Assembly: GCA_965237895.1 (NCBI GenBank)
Contig: CBDEGR010000002.1
Coordinates: 1,674,001-1,738,000 of the forward strand
Length of the DNA: 64,000 nucleotides
Origin: CBDEGR01 sp965237895
Lineage (GTDB): Bacteria > Acidobacteriota > Terriglobia > UBA7540 > JAPUME01
Direction: 5' to 3'
Within the stretch, counting starts at the first letter, position 1. Every line of letters starts with the position of its first letter. A model generated the notes under the pieces. The model did not search any database. It was given only the letters and a program-made list of their open reading frames with translations, and was not told where the DNA came from. The position numbers and the translations under genes were made by a program. Positions 7,645-18,475 of the stretch are shown piece after piece.

Positions 7645-7974
7645 CTAGCGAGTGTGGTCCTTCCCGAAAGCCTTGATTTCAATGTCCACGCCGGCCGGCA
7701 GGTCCAGTTTCGTCAAAGCATCCACCGTTTGCGCCGTGGGTTCCATGATGTCGATCAATCGTTTGTGGGTCCGTATCTCGAACTGCTCTCTTGATTTCTT
7801 GTCCACATGCGGCGAACGGAGCACACAGTACTTGTTCTTCTGCGTGGGCAAGGGAATCGGTCCGGCCACCTGAGCGCCGGTCCGCTTGGCCGTGTTGGCA
7901 ATCTCCTCGGCCGACTGATCCAGCACCTTGTGATCAAAGGCCTTGAGCCGAATTCGTATCTTTTCGTGCAACAT
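7645..7974 (-). CDS. rpsJ: 30S ribosomal protein S10
   Basis: Head protein of the small subunit and, as NusE, a partner of NusB in antitermination. The 109 residues start MLHEKIRIRLKAFDHKVLD and contain the S10 signature PLPTQKNKYCVLRSPHVDKKSREQFE (spread over residues 41-66). It follows tuf by 46 bases, so the str and S10 operons are fused here. Confidence 0.96.
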   Translation of the reverse strand: MLHEKIRIRLKAFDHKVLDQSAEEIANTAKRTGAQVAGPIPLPTQKNKYCVLRSPHVDKKSREQFEIRTHKRLIDIMEPTAQTVDALTKLDLPAGVDIEIKAFGKDHTR

Positions 7975-8020
7975 AGGCGATGTACGAAGCTTCCCTCGAG
8001 CAGAGGAATGGTGGGATTCT

Positions 8021-9211
<1,191 letters not shown>

Positions 9212-9230
9212 CGCTCATCCTGCTCTCTCG

Positions 9231-9251
9231 ATCATTCATCATTCATCATTG
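9231..9251 (-). repeat. Triple 7-bp tandem repeat in the tuf leader
   Basis: Three heptamers (ATCATTC, ATCATTC, ATCATTG on the plus strand) lie 20-40 bases upstream of the tuf ATG. Read on the mRNA strand they give repeated ATGA units, that is overlapping start and stop triplets. Confidence 0.7.
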
Positions 9252-9307
9252 GGTTGCGAATATCGGGTTCCCGAAAAATTCCGCCGGATCGTTCCGTCCC
9301 TTCACCC

Positions 9308-11461
<2,154 letters not shown>

Positions 11462-11472
11462 AAAACTTTCGG

Positions 11473-11943
11473 CTACCAGCGGTAATGAGCGAAGGCTTTA
11501 TTGGCCTCCGCCATCCGGTGCGTATCATCCTTCTTCTTCACGGCTCCGCCGCGATGATTGGAGGCTTCGAGCAGCTCACCGGCCAGCTTCTCTTTCATCG
11601 ATTTTTCGCCGCGGTTCCGGGCGTAAGAGAGAAGCCAACGGATACTCAAAGAGGTTCGCCGGCTTTGATTGACCTCGCTCGGAATCTGATAGTTGGCGCC
11701 TCCCACACGGCGGGTCTTCACCTCCAGGACCGGCTTGGCGTTGTCGACGGCCTTCTTGAAGAGATTCAAAGGATCCTCATTGGCTTTTTGCTGCATGATC
11801 TCGAAGGCGCCATAGAGGATGCGATTGGCAACGGACTTCTTGCCGTCTTCCATCAGGCAGTTGATAAAACGCTGCACCAGCGTGCTTTGGTAGACGCTGT
11901 CGGGCGGCACTTCTCTTCTGCCGACGGTTCCTTTTCGCGGCAT
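11473..11943 (-). CDS. rpsG: 30S ribosomal protein S7
   Basis: Nucleates assembly of the 16S 3' domain and contacts E-site tRNA. The 156 residues start MPRKGTVGRREVPPDSVY and include the S7 motif MEDGKKSVANRILYGAFEI and the C-terminal THRMAEANKAFAHYRW. It starts at the ATG at 11943, 89 bases after rpsL. Confidence 0.97.
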   Translation of the reverse strand: MPRKGTVGRREVPPDSVYQSTLVQRFINCLMEDGKKSVANRILYGAFEIMQQKANEDPLNLFKKAVDNAKPVLEVKTRRVGGANYQIPSEVNQSRRTSLSIRWLLSYARNRGEKSMKEKLAGELLEASNHRGGAVKKKDDTHRMAEANKAFAHYRW

Positions 11944-12032
11944 ACTCCCCTCCAGCCCGGGCCGTGACGGTTTGCAAATCTCCGCATTCCCGGGCGGCAG
12001 TTCAAAACGATAAGGAGAACGGAATCGATTAA

Positions 12033-12410
12033 TTAAGTTGCCTTGGGCCGCTTGACACCGTACTTGGAACGCCCTTGGCGGCGGTCGGAAACGCCTGCGG
12101 AATCCAGGGCACCACGAATTACGTGGTAGCGAACTCCCGGCAGGTCCTTCACTTTTCCGCCTCGAATGAGGACGATGGAATGCTCCTGCAGGTTATGTCC
12201 AATCCCCGGAATGTAAGTGGTAACTTCGATGCCGTTGGTCAGCCGCACGCGCGCCACTTTGCGAAGTGCCGAGTTCGGTTTCTTAGGCGTCTGGGTATAG
12301 ACGCGAACGCACACGCCCCGCCGTTGGGGCGAGCGTTGCAAGGCGGGACTCGAAGTCTTATAGCGCGCCCTCTTTCTACCTAATCGAACCAGTTGGCTGA
12401 ACGTCGGCAC
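12033..12410 (-). CDS. rpsL: 30S ribosomal protein S12
   Basis: Decoding-centre protein and the classical target of streptomycin-resistance mutations. The 125 residues start at a GTG (12410) encoding PTFSQLVRLGRKRARYK, with AAGGA eight bases upstream. The two loops TPKKPNSALRK and GKVKDLPGVRYH keep lysines at the positions altered in resistant mutants, so the allele looks drug-sensitive. It is the first gene of the long ribosomal operon; a promoter lies about 100 bases upstream. Confidence 0.97.
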   Translation of the reverse strand: MPTFSQLVRLGRKRARYKTSSPALQRSPQRRGVCVRVYTQTPKKPNSALRKVARVRLTNGIEVTTYIPGIGHNLQEHSIVLIRGGKVKDLPGVRYHVIRGALDSAGVSDRRQGRSKYGVKRPKAT

Positions 12411-12483
12411 TGCTCAATCCTTTTCCGAACTTAAAGATAACAAACCCTTCGTCTGCCCACACACCCGCTGCACACGCATGCCA

Positions 12484-12501
12484 CAGCAACAGAAGTTGCT
12501 G
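12484..12501 (-). other. Hairpin at the predicted 5' end of the str mRNA
   Basis: Perfect 7-base arms CAGCAAC and GTTGCTG with a four-base loop. The predicted transcription start is near 12505, so the hairpin would occupy roughly +4 to +21. A 5' stabilising or regulatory structure is possible. Confidence 0.5.
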
Positions 12502-12511
12502 CAAACTAAAG

Positions 12512-12541
12512 AATCTAGCAAATGCCCTGAAATATTGTCAA
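12512..12541 (-). promoter_or_regulatory. Sigma70-like promoter of the str-S10-spc cluster
   Basis: On the minus strand a perfect -35 TTGACA (12536-12541) is followed after 18 bases by TAGATT (12512-12517, four of six consensus). Predicted start is near 12505, giving a leader of about 95 bases before the rpsL GTG. No other comparably good promoter was seen before the first genes. Confidence 0.55.
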
Positions 12542-12625
12542 GTTTCAAGGCATCATTAATTTCATCTTTTCCCCGTTTCCCAAGGGCTTGGGGGGGCTTC
12601 CAGGAACTATCAGCGTCGTCGATCC

Positions 12626-12663
12626 ATTCAGAACCGACGAGGGCATTCGGAACCGACGAGGGG
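12626..12663. repeat. 19-bp tandem direct repeat upstream of the str promoter
   Basis: Two adjacent 19-base units, ATTCAGAACCGACGAGGGC and ATTCGGAACCGACGAGGGG, differ at two positions. They lie about 85 bases upstream of the -35 box of the str promoter. Regulator binding or simple duplication are both possible. Confidence 0.7.
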
Positions 12664-12738
12664 GCTTCCCCCCACGCTGCGATTCTAAGACCTTGGGACT
12701 GAAAAATGTAGAATAGTCGGCCGAAAAAACCAATCGAA

Positions 12739-13320
12739 TTAATCGCCTGCGTAGTACTCCTCGTCCCGGAGTTCATAAACTAACAGAACCAAGTCGTGGG
12801 AGGCGCCGTGCAAATCCAGGGCGAATTGGGGGAGTGTGGCCACCTTAACGAAACCCCGCTTTTGAAAGCTCTCGACGGCGGACTCCTGCTCCACGGTAAA
12901 TTCCGCCACCAGCTTATCCAGGCCGATATCGGTACTCACATCCGCCAACTCTTGGATCAGGTTCGACGCCACCCCGCGGGCGCGAAACTCGGGATCCACG
13001 ACCACCCGCACCAATCCCAGGTGCCGTCTCCACCCGCCCCGCTGGCGGTGCAATGTGGCGTCAGCTACGATTCGATCCCCGACGCAGGCGACCAGCGGGA
13101 AGACACGGTCGTAGTCGAGCTCCTTGCACCAGCGCTCGACAACGGCTTCGTTGAGGACATCGTCACGCAGGAACATGCGGTCGTCGGCCTGAAGGCAATG
13201 GAAAAATTCAAGCAGCTTCGGCTGGTCTGAACCCACAAGCGGGCGAACCGTCATCTCACCGCCATCCCTCAGCGGGAAGCTCTTCGGGTAACGGCCGCTG
13301 ATAATCTCCTCGAACGGCAT
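12739..13320 (-). CDS. GNAT-family N-acetyltransferase
   Basis: Likely transfers an acetyl group from acetyl-CoA to an amine; the substrate is unknown. The 193 residues show the GNAT core: a beta-4 strand GLVRVVVDPEF followed by the pyrophosphate-binding loop RARGVASNLIQ (around residues 112-122), then AVESFQKRGFVKVATL in the C-terminal half. The ATG at 13320 has GGTGGAG about nine bases upstream; the frame continues to 13404 without family support. It is last in a minus-strand group with ridA and a thioesterase gene. Confidence 0.85.
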   Translation of the reverse strand: MPFEEIISGRYPKSFPLRDGGEMTVRPLVGSDQPKLLEFFHCLQADDRMFLRDDVLNEAVVERWCKELDYDRVFPLVACVGDRIVADATLHRQRGGWRRHLGLVRVVVDPEFRARGVASNLIQELADVSTDIGLDKLVAEFTVEQESAVESFQKRGFVKVATLPQFALDLHGASHDLVLLVYELRDEEYYAGD

Positions 13321-13416
13321 AGAAAACTCCACCCATCTCTTCCTTACGATGGGCTTTTTTGTAGGGTAGCCCTGCCGGTCCTCCGCCTGGGGTAACCGGC
13401 CCAAGGCCTTTCCTTC

Positions 13417-13806
13417 CTAGTTTACCGCGATCGCCTCGATTTCCACCAACATTTCCGGATCGATCAACCGGTTGATGCCGACCACGCTGGTGGCCGGATG
13501 AACCTCGGCGAAGGCTTCGGCATGGGCCTTCGCTACATCTTCCCATCGGTCGATGTCCGTCAAGTAGATGCGGGTTCGAACCACATGTTCGAGTCCCAAT
13601 TCGCAGCGCCGCAGCGCCTCTTCGATATTCCGCAGGCTCTGGACGGTTTGCTCGTAGGCACTTCCCGCCGAGAGAATCTTTCCGGTGTTGTCGGTGCCGG
13701 TCGTCCCCGAGACGTAGACGGTTTCCCCCGCGTTTACGGCATGGCTGTAGCCGACCTTCGTTTCCCAGGGTACTCCGGCAAAGGTCTTGCTTCTTTTAAC
13801 TTTCAT
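13417..13806 (-). CDS. RidA/YjgF/UK114-family enamine/imine deaminase
   Basis: Proteins of this family hydrolyse reactive enamine/imine intermediates made by PLP enzymes. The 129-residue product has the family layout: GYSHAVNAGETVYVSG near the start, VVRTRIYLTDIDRW with the catalytic-site arginine region in the middle, and the C-terminal MLVEIEAIAVN. Some RidA-like subfamilies have other roles, so the exact substrate is open. It lies 57 bases after the thioesterase gene on the same strand. Confidence 0.9.
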   Translation of the reverse strand: MKVKRSKTFAGVPWETKVGYSHAVNAGETVYVSGTTGTDNTGKILSAGSAYEQTVQSLRNIEEALRRCELGLEHVVRTRIYLTDIDRWEDVAKAHAEAFAEVHPATSVVGINRLIDPEMLVEIEAIAVN

Positions 13807-13863
13807 AAGGCAGCCCCCGATCTGTTTGGAATGAATTCCTGAACTTGAAACGCACCATTGATT

Positions 13864-14382
13864 TTACTTTTTATTACGGGTCGTGGCTTTACCCAGGATT
13901 GCTTCATGCCGCCGTCGCAGGCGAAGACGAGCCCGCCTGCGCAGCAATGCTTCCTGATACTGGAGGCGCTCCTTCCGCGTGGTGAGAAGAAGTGGCGGCA
14001 CTTGTTTCGGGCGGCCCTCCTGGTCTAAAGCGACAAAAGTAAGATACGCCGAGCTGGTTTGGCGCCGCTCGCCGGTCAGGACGTCTTCGACGAACACTTG
14101 AACCTCCACCTCCATCGACGTTCGGAATGCCCGTGTGACAACCGCCTTCAAAAGGACCATTTGGCCGATTCGAATCGGATGAAGGAAGTCGAGTTGATCG
14201 ACGGAGGCCGTGGCCACGTAACTGCGGCTGTGGCGTTGGGCGGCCATTGCACCGGCGATGTCGATCAGGTGCATCACCTTCCCGCCCAGCATGCTTCCCA
14301 ACGCATTGGCATCGTTCGGCAGGACAAATTCCACCATTTCCACCATCGAGTCCGGTACCTTTTTACCTTTTGCCATTTTCAT
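13864..14382 (-). CDS. Acyl-CoA thioesterase, hotdog fold (YciA/BACH type)
   Basis: Likely hydrolyses acyl-CoA thioesters in the cytoplasm. The 172 residues show the cytosolic acyl-CoA hydrolase pattern: NDANALGSMLGGKVMHLID (residues about 23-41), containing the catalytic Asn/Asp region, then VATASVDQLDFLHPIRIG and SSAYLTFVALD. The C-terminal 35 residues are strongly basic and look like a lineage-specific tail. Start at the ATG at 14382; a second ATG at 14376 is equally possible. It heads the group with ridA and the GNAT gene. Confidence 0.88.
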   Translation of the reverse strand: MKMAKGKKVPDSMVEMVEFVLPNDANALGSMLGGKVMHLIDIAGAMAAQRHSRSYVATASVDQLDFLHPIRIGQMVLLKAVVTRAFRTSMEVEVQVFVEDVLTGERRQTSSAYLTFVALDQEGRPKQVPPLLLTTRKERLQYQEALLRRRARLRLRRRHEAILGKATTRNKK

Positions 14383-14720
14383 CTCAAGTGCCGATGGATT
14401 TCCCGCGCCGAGTGTTGTTCTGTTGTAACCCTTTTATTTGCGTTGGTTATGTGGTTTTTTCGTCGAGGGGCAGGGAAACGTCTTCCCTACAATTAACGCC
14501 TGCGATTAACCATAGTTCTCCCTCGCCGGACCCCGGGAAGTGTACTGTACTAGCTCTGGCTATAGGCTAAGAACGCTGCGAATATACTTTACTCAATTCG
14601 CGAATTCAACCTATTTAAATATATTTAGCGAACCGGAACATTCCCCTACCGAGCGAAACTGCTTTGTCGCCCACCGCCTTTCATAGGAGAAATTCCGTTA
14701 CTTGGGTGGGAACGGAGGGG
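14383..14720. other. AT-rich gene-free spacer
   Basis: This 338-base spacer lies between the PAP2 gene and the thioesterase gene, both on minus. The part around 14570-14640 is markedly AT-rich and contains a promoter candidate for the thioesterase-ridA-GNAT group (14581-14609). No tRNA, small ORF with a good start or clear terminator was found. Confidence 0.6.
14581..14609 (-). promoter_or_regulatory. Promoter candidate for the thioesterase-ridA-GNAT group
   Basis: Minus strand: -35 TTGAAT (14604-14609), 17-base spacer, -10 TATATT (14581-14586, five of six consensus). Predicted start near 14574 leaves a leader of about 190 bases. The AT-rich setting raises the chance of a random match. Confidence 0.4.
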
Positions 14721-15551
14721 TTAGGGAAACAGAAGCAGGGCGAGGGCGAAACCGGCCATGCCGACCCCTGCGCCCAGGATGCTGTCCGCCGCGTAGTGGT
14801 AGCGGCCATGGACTGAGCCCCAGGCAATCCCGGCGGCGATCAGAAAGGCCACCGCCCCTGCCGACGGAATGAATTTTAGCAACATCAGCGCCGTGGCAAC
14901 GGCTCCGGCCACGTGGGCGCTGGGAAATATGTTCGAATGGATGCTCCCCCGCGCCAAGACCCACAGATTGACCTTACGAAAAAAAATACCTTTGTCGGTA
15001 GGATTTGTTGCCGGGCGCAGGCTGCGCGGAGGGAGCGAGGGGAGCAGCGGCGAAAGAGCGTAGCAGAAGAGAATCGCCGGCAGCACGGCCGTCCAGAAGG
15101 GGTCGGCCAGGTGCCCCATCTGAGCGATGTAGAGGCTGGCAATGCCCAGAGGAACCAGCAGGTAGCAGAGCAAGTAGGAGAACTCGAGAAACTCCCAAAG
15201 CCACCGGAAGCGGGAATCCGTCATTGAGGTGGAATTCCTCCGCAGGGCGTCGTCGAAGGCGAGCAGCATCTTTTCCATTGTATGATTTCGGCGTTGGGAG
15301 ATCAGGAACCCGGCTTCGTGATAGGCCACCAGAATCAGCGGCGCAGGCAGCCAGTCCCGCAGGGTGGAGAGAAGCAACGGCGAGGTAACGGTCTCCGCCA
15401 TCGGGATGAGAAACAGTGCCGCCAGCAAGGCCGAGTTTACCGTCAGAAGAAGCGCCCGGCGGCGGGGTGTCAATGGCAACAAAAAGGTCGCCGCCATCAC
15501 CCAAGCGAAGTAACCGACCAGAATCCATTCTGAAATTCGCAACGGCATCAT
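14721..15551 (-). CDS. PAP2-superfamily membrane phosphatase
   Basis: Predicted integral inner-membrane phosphatase acting on lipid phosphates such as undecaprenyl or phosphatidate derivatives; the exact substrate is unknown. The 276 residues contain several hydrophobic helices, the PAP2 motif NIFPSAHVAG (around residue 208, PSxH) and the downstream SVHGRYHYAADSILG with the catalytic His and Asp. The first KxxxxxxRP motif is weak (RSLRPATNP). Two ATGs, 15551 and 15548, give nearly the same protein. It stands alone between two spacers. Confidence 0.85.
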   Translation of the reverse strand: MMPLRISEWILVGYFAWVMAATFLLPLTPRRRALLLTVNSALLAALFLIPMAETVTSPLLLSTLRDWLPAPLILVAYHEAGFLISQRRNHTMEKMLLAFDDALRRNSTSMTDSRFRWLWEFLEFSYLLCYLLVPLGIASLYIAQMGHLADPFWTAVLPAILFCYALSPLLPSLPPRSLRPATNPTDKGIFFRKVNLWVLARGSIHSNIFPSAHVAGAVATALMLLKFIPSAGAVAFLIAAGIAWGSVHGRYHYAADSILGAGVGMAGFALALLLFP

Positions 15552-15742
15552 AAAATAGCGCCTCTCAATCTAAATTTTCCTCCCTTTCACTCCCGCTCAC
15601 AATCAAAATCCTCTGGGGCGACCGGGCCGCCGCGACTCCCACCTTGGGGCAGTTCAGAGAAGCGGTTAAAGCACCGGAGGTAAACTAGTTCTGAACTGCT
15701 TCTAAACTTGTAACCGTCCATATATCAATGGTTTGAGGCTCC

Positions 15743-16099
15743 TTAACGCGAAGTGTAGCCGCGCGGGTTTCGGGTGGTTTGATAAATAGTTCGGTAATTT
15801 GGGCGAGCCAGTAAGGCTCCGAGCGCGCCTCCAACACCCACTCCCAGGCGGAGAAGGGCGAAAACAAATACAGGGGTTTCGCCTGCTTCAGGGTAAACGG
15901 CTCCCGCCAGGAATCCGGCCGCGACGCCTGCCGCGGCTCCCGTTCCCAGACCGAAAAAGGCATTTTTCAGCCGCTTGGTTTCCTCGCGCCGACCGACCCG
16001 TAAAAGGTCCCACTGAGGGGCGGAGACCCGTCTCTTTTTGACGCGAAAGAGGAGATTGGTCGCGGTAAGTCCCAGAAAGGTTCCCCGCATCGGTCCCAT
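15743..16099 (-). CDS. Small membrane protein of unknown function
   Basis: I do not recognise a family. The 118-residue product has a basic N-terminal part (VKKRRVSAPQWD, RREETKRLKN) and two Gly/Ala-rich hydrophobic segments (GLGTGAAAGVAAGFLAG and LGVGVGGALGALLA) of the glycine-zipper type. It ends in a polar tail NYRTIYQTTRNPRGYTSR. Its ATG lies 15 bases after the RodZ-like gene on the same strand, so the two are probably co-transcribed. An overlapping minus-strand frame at 15685-15963 is considered spurious. Confidence 0.6.
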   Translation of the reverse strand: MGPMRGTFLGLTATNLLFRVKKRRVSAPQWDLLRVGRREETKRLKNAFFGLGTGAAAGVAAGFLAGAVYPEAGETPVFVFALLRLGVGVGGALGALLARPNYRTIYQTTRNPRGYTSR

Positions 16100-16114
16100 G
16101 ACAAGTTGTTCGAC

Positions 16115-17086
16115 TTAGGGATTTCCGGAAGGTAGATTTTCCCGGGTCAGTCGGATGGACCTTACCTGGCCCGGGCGATTACCGAGCGGCGCCAATTTCT
16201 CGCCGTTCAGCGTAAGAATTAGGCCGCCGGCGTTTCCCGTCCAGACCTGGAAAAATTTCTTGGCGCGAAAGGTACGGGTCGCATCCGCTTCCAGGGTTCT
16301 TTGAACCACCGTCCTGCCGTCGGCTTTGATGGAGACCCAGGCCTGTTCGGTCGTGGCGATTTGAAGAACCAAGCCTTCCGAGGTGCTGGGGGCGGATGGT
16401 TCCGGGGCCGAAGTCCCTGCGGCAGGGGTATCAGTGCTGTCGCCCGCCGTGGCAGCCGGCTCAGTCGCTGGAGCGGAAGAGGCTTCCTGATGGGAAGCCG
16501 CGGGTGTGGGCGCCGGTGTCGGCGTTCGAGGCTGTGGCGCCGGAGTTGTTATGGCAGGCTGTGCGGCGGCTTGCCGAGGTGTTTCCCGAACCGGCTGTGC
16601 CGGTGCAGGACCGGATGGCGGGCCGGCTTCGTCGGAACTCTCTCCGGCTGCAGGAGTCTGTTCCGGGACTGTTGGAGCGATTTCGCTGGGAGTTTCCGTG
16701 GTGCTGGGCTGATCCGAATAACGGTAAAGCGTGTAGCCGATGAACAGCATTACGACGGCGATGGCGGCGGCCAGAAGCTGTGCTTGGGAACTTGTGGCTT
16801 CAAGCGGTGGCGGGGGCGCCGCCAGCACGCAGGGAGTTTCGAACGGCTCCTTCCTTCCCAGCACCAGGTCGTATTCGCCTAAAAACGTTTGTTCGTCCAA
16901 GCCCAGGTGGCGGGAATAGGCGCGGATAAATCCACGATTAAATACGCCGCCGGGGAGTTTGTCGAACTCTTCGTCTTCGAGGGCTTGGAGGAAGTGAAGA
17001 TTGATTTTCGTGGAAGCGGAGATTTCGTGCAGGGGAATTCCCCTCATTTCCCGTTCGCGTTTCAGGTTCTTGCCGAAGGATGCCAT
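16115..17086 (-). CDS. RodZ-like HTH/DUF4115 membrane protein
   Basis: From the ATG at 17086 the protein has 323 residues: a cytoplasmic Xre-type helix-turn-helix of the HTH_25 kind (about residues 4-66, FGKNLKREREMRGIPLHEIS ... KLPGGVFNRGFIRAYSRHLG), one transmembrane helix (LLAAAIAVVMLFIGYTLY), a long P/A/T/E-rich linker, and a C-terminal DUF4115 domain (VLQIATTEQAWVSIKADG). RodZ links MreB to the cell-wall machinery, but this architecture is also widespread with unproven roles. A good promoter lies at 17148-17176. The upstream in-frame extension to 17218 is not used. Confidence 0.85.
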   Translation of the reverse strand: MASFGKNLKREREMRGIPLHEISASTKINLHFLQALEDEEFDKLPGGVFNRGFIRAYSRHLGLDEQTFLGEYDLVLGRKEPFETPCVLAAPPPPLEATSSQAQLLAAAIAVVMLFIGYTLYRYSDQPSTTETPSEIAPTVPEQTPAAGESSDEAGPPSGPAPAQPVRETPRQAAAQPAITTPAPQPRTPTPAPTPAASHQEASSAPATEPAATAGDSTDTPAAGTSAPEPSAPSTSEGLVLQIATTEQAWVSIKADGRTVVQRTLEADATRTFRAKKFFQVWTGNAGGLILTLNGEKLAPLGNRPGQVRSIRLTRENLPSGNP

Positions 17087-17147
17087 AACAAAGTGAAGTT
17101 TCCGAGCGTATCGGCCGCGGCGTCTCGGTCCGCTTAGATTCCTGATA

Positions 17148-17176
17148 ATAATAGGTTTTTGGGGAATTTGTGTCAA
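17148..17176 (-). promoter_or_regulatory. Promoter of the RodZ-like gene
   Basis: Minus strand: perfect -35 TTGACA (17171-17176), 17-base spacer, -10 TATTAT (17148-17153, five of six). Predicted start near 17141 gives a leader of about 55 bases to the ATG at 17086. Confidence 0.6.
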
Positions 17177-17316
17177 TCGGTGTTCGGGGGAAGCGGGGAC
17201 CCGAACAACTCTTTTCATATGGCGAAGTTACGGGCTTCCCCGGGGGCAGAATCCGGTTGAAATGTAAGTGTTTACAATGCTAGCTTTACGGGCAAAGTCG
17301 ATGGGCGGTTGTGCCG

Positions 17317-18390
17317 ATGTATAAGGGGAGTATGGCGGAGTTTGTTCAAGATCGGAATCTGAAGCGGCGCATCGAGAGGCTGACGCTGTTTCATGAAGTG
17401 GGGAAAGCCCTGGTCTCCAACCTCGACCTGGAGGGCATCCTGCAGACCATCATGGAGAAGGTCAGCGAGTTTGTCCAGGCTGATACCTGGTCGCTTCTCA
17501 TGCTGGATCAGGATACGAACGAGCTCTATTTTGAAATCTCCATCGGAACGAAGGCTCAAAAGCTGAAAGACATGCGGTTGAAGATGGGGGAGGGAATTGC
17601 CGGCTGGGTGGCCGAGAACTGCGAATCCCTCTTAGTGAAGGACGTAAGCCGGGATTCGCGGTTTACTTCCAAGTTGGATAAGATTACAGGTTCAAAAACG
17701 CAATCCGTGGTCTGTGTCCCCATCCAGGCACAGGATCGTGTGTTGGGTGTGGTCGAACTGATCAACTTTTCCGAGGAGAAAGCCTTTCAGGAAGAGGACG
17801 TCCCCCTGCTTCGGAATCTGGCCGACTATGCGGCCATTGCCCTGGAGAACGCTCGTTACGTCCAGCGCATCACGGAATTGACCATCACCGACGATTGTAT
17901 GAGCCTTTACAATTCGCGCCATCTGCGGTTCGTCCTGGACGCGGAAATCTACCGGTCCCGCCGTTACAGCTATGAGTTTACGGTGATCTTCATCGACCTG
18001 GACCGGTTTAAGAACGTCAATGATACGCACGGCCATTTGGTCGGCAGCAAGCTGTTGTCTTTAATCGGTGATCTGATCAAATATAATTTGCGTCTGATTG
18101 ATTACGCCTTTCGTTACGGGGGAGACGAGTTCGTTATTCTACTCCCCCAGACCGACAAGGAGCAGGCCTTCGTCGTAGTGCAGCGTCTCAAGGCCCTCTT
18201 GTACAGCGCGGTTTTTCTGAAGGAAGAGGGGCTCGATTTGTCGATGACGGCGAGCTTCGGGTTGGCTGCCTTTCCCGATGACGGCCGGACCCGCAATGAG
18301 CTCCTTCTACTTGCCGACCAGGCCATGTACACGGCCAAGCAGAACAGCCGCAACACCATTGCTCTTGCCAACGAAGGCGTGCGGACTTAA
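17317..18390 (+). CDS. Diguanylate cyclase with GAF sensor domain
   Basis: Makes cyclic di-GMP from two GTP. About 357 residues: an N-terminal GAF domain (roughly 25-170; SEFVQADTWSLLMLDQDTNE, GEGIAGWVAENCESLLVKD) and a C-terminal GGDEF domain. The active-site motif is intact (YGGDEFVILLPQ), and an RxxD inhibitory site (RLID) sits five residues before it, so product inhibition is expected. No transmembrane segment is seen; the enzyme should be soluble. Starts at 17311 (GTG), 17317 and 17332 are all possible. Upstream, TTGAAA at 17257-17262 with a weak -10 is the only promoter hint. Confidence 0.92.
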   Translation: MYKGSMAEFVQDRNLKRRIERLTLFHEVGKALVSNLDLEGILQTIMEKVSEFVQADTWSLLMLDQDTNELYFEISIGTKAQKLKDMRLKMGEGIAGWVAENCESLLVKDVSRDSRFTSKLDKITGSKTQSVVCVPIQAQDRVLGVVELINFSEEKAFQEEDVPLLRNLADYAAIALENARYVQRITELTITDDCMSLYNSRHLRFVLDAEIYRSRRYSYEFTVIFIDLDRFKNVNDTHGHLVGSKLLSLIGDLIKYNLRLIDYAFRYGGDEFVILLPQTDKEQAFVVVQRLKALLYSAVFLKEEGLDLSMTASFGLAAFPDDGRTRNELLLLADQAMYTAKQNSRNTIALANEGVRT

Positions 18391-18475
18391 AACGCGCACC
18401 TTTCCGAATCCGGTGTAAAGAGGTTCCCTCTCTCCACCAAGTTGTCCGCAAGAGCCGGTTTCGGAGGTACTGTTT

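Larger units (their letters stand above)
12411..12738. other. Gene-free leader and promoter region of the str operon
   Basis: This 328-base stretch separates the GNAT gene (3' end 12739) from rpsL. It holds the str promoter (12512-12541), a hairpin at the predicted 5' end of the transcript (12484-12501) and a 19-bp tandem duplication (12626-12663). It is visibly less G+C rich than the genes around it. A 120-codon minus-strand frame across it has no protein-like features. Confidence 0.7.

Noticed and set aside
12579..12592. CCCAAGGGCTTGGG as a terminator for the GNAT group
   Set aside because: The loop would be only two bases and no T-tract follows on the minus strand.
12414..12776. Minus-strand frame of 120 codons between rpsL and the GNAT gene
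   Set aside because: It spans the str promoter and tandem repeat, overlaps the GNAT 3' end, and has no conserved pattern or good ribosome site.
15685..15963. Minus-strand frame overlapping the small membrane protein gene
   Set aside because: The alternative frame (15743-16099) has membrane segments, an ATG and operon spacing; this one has none of these.
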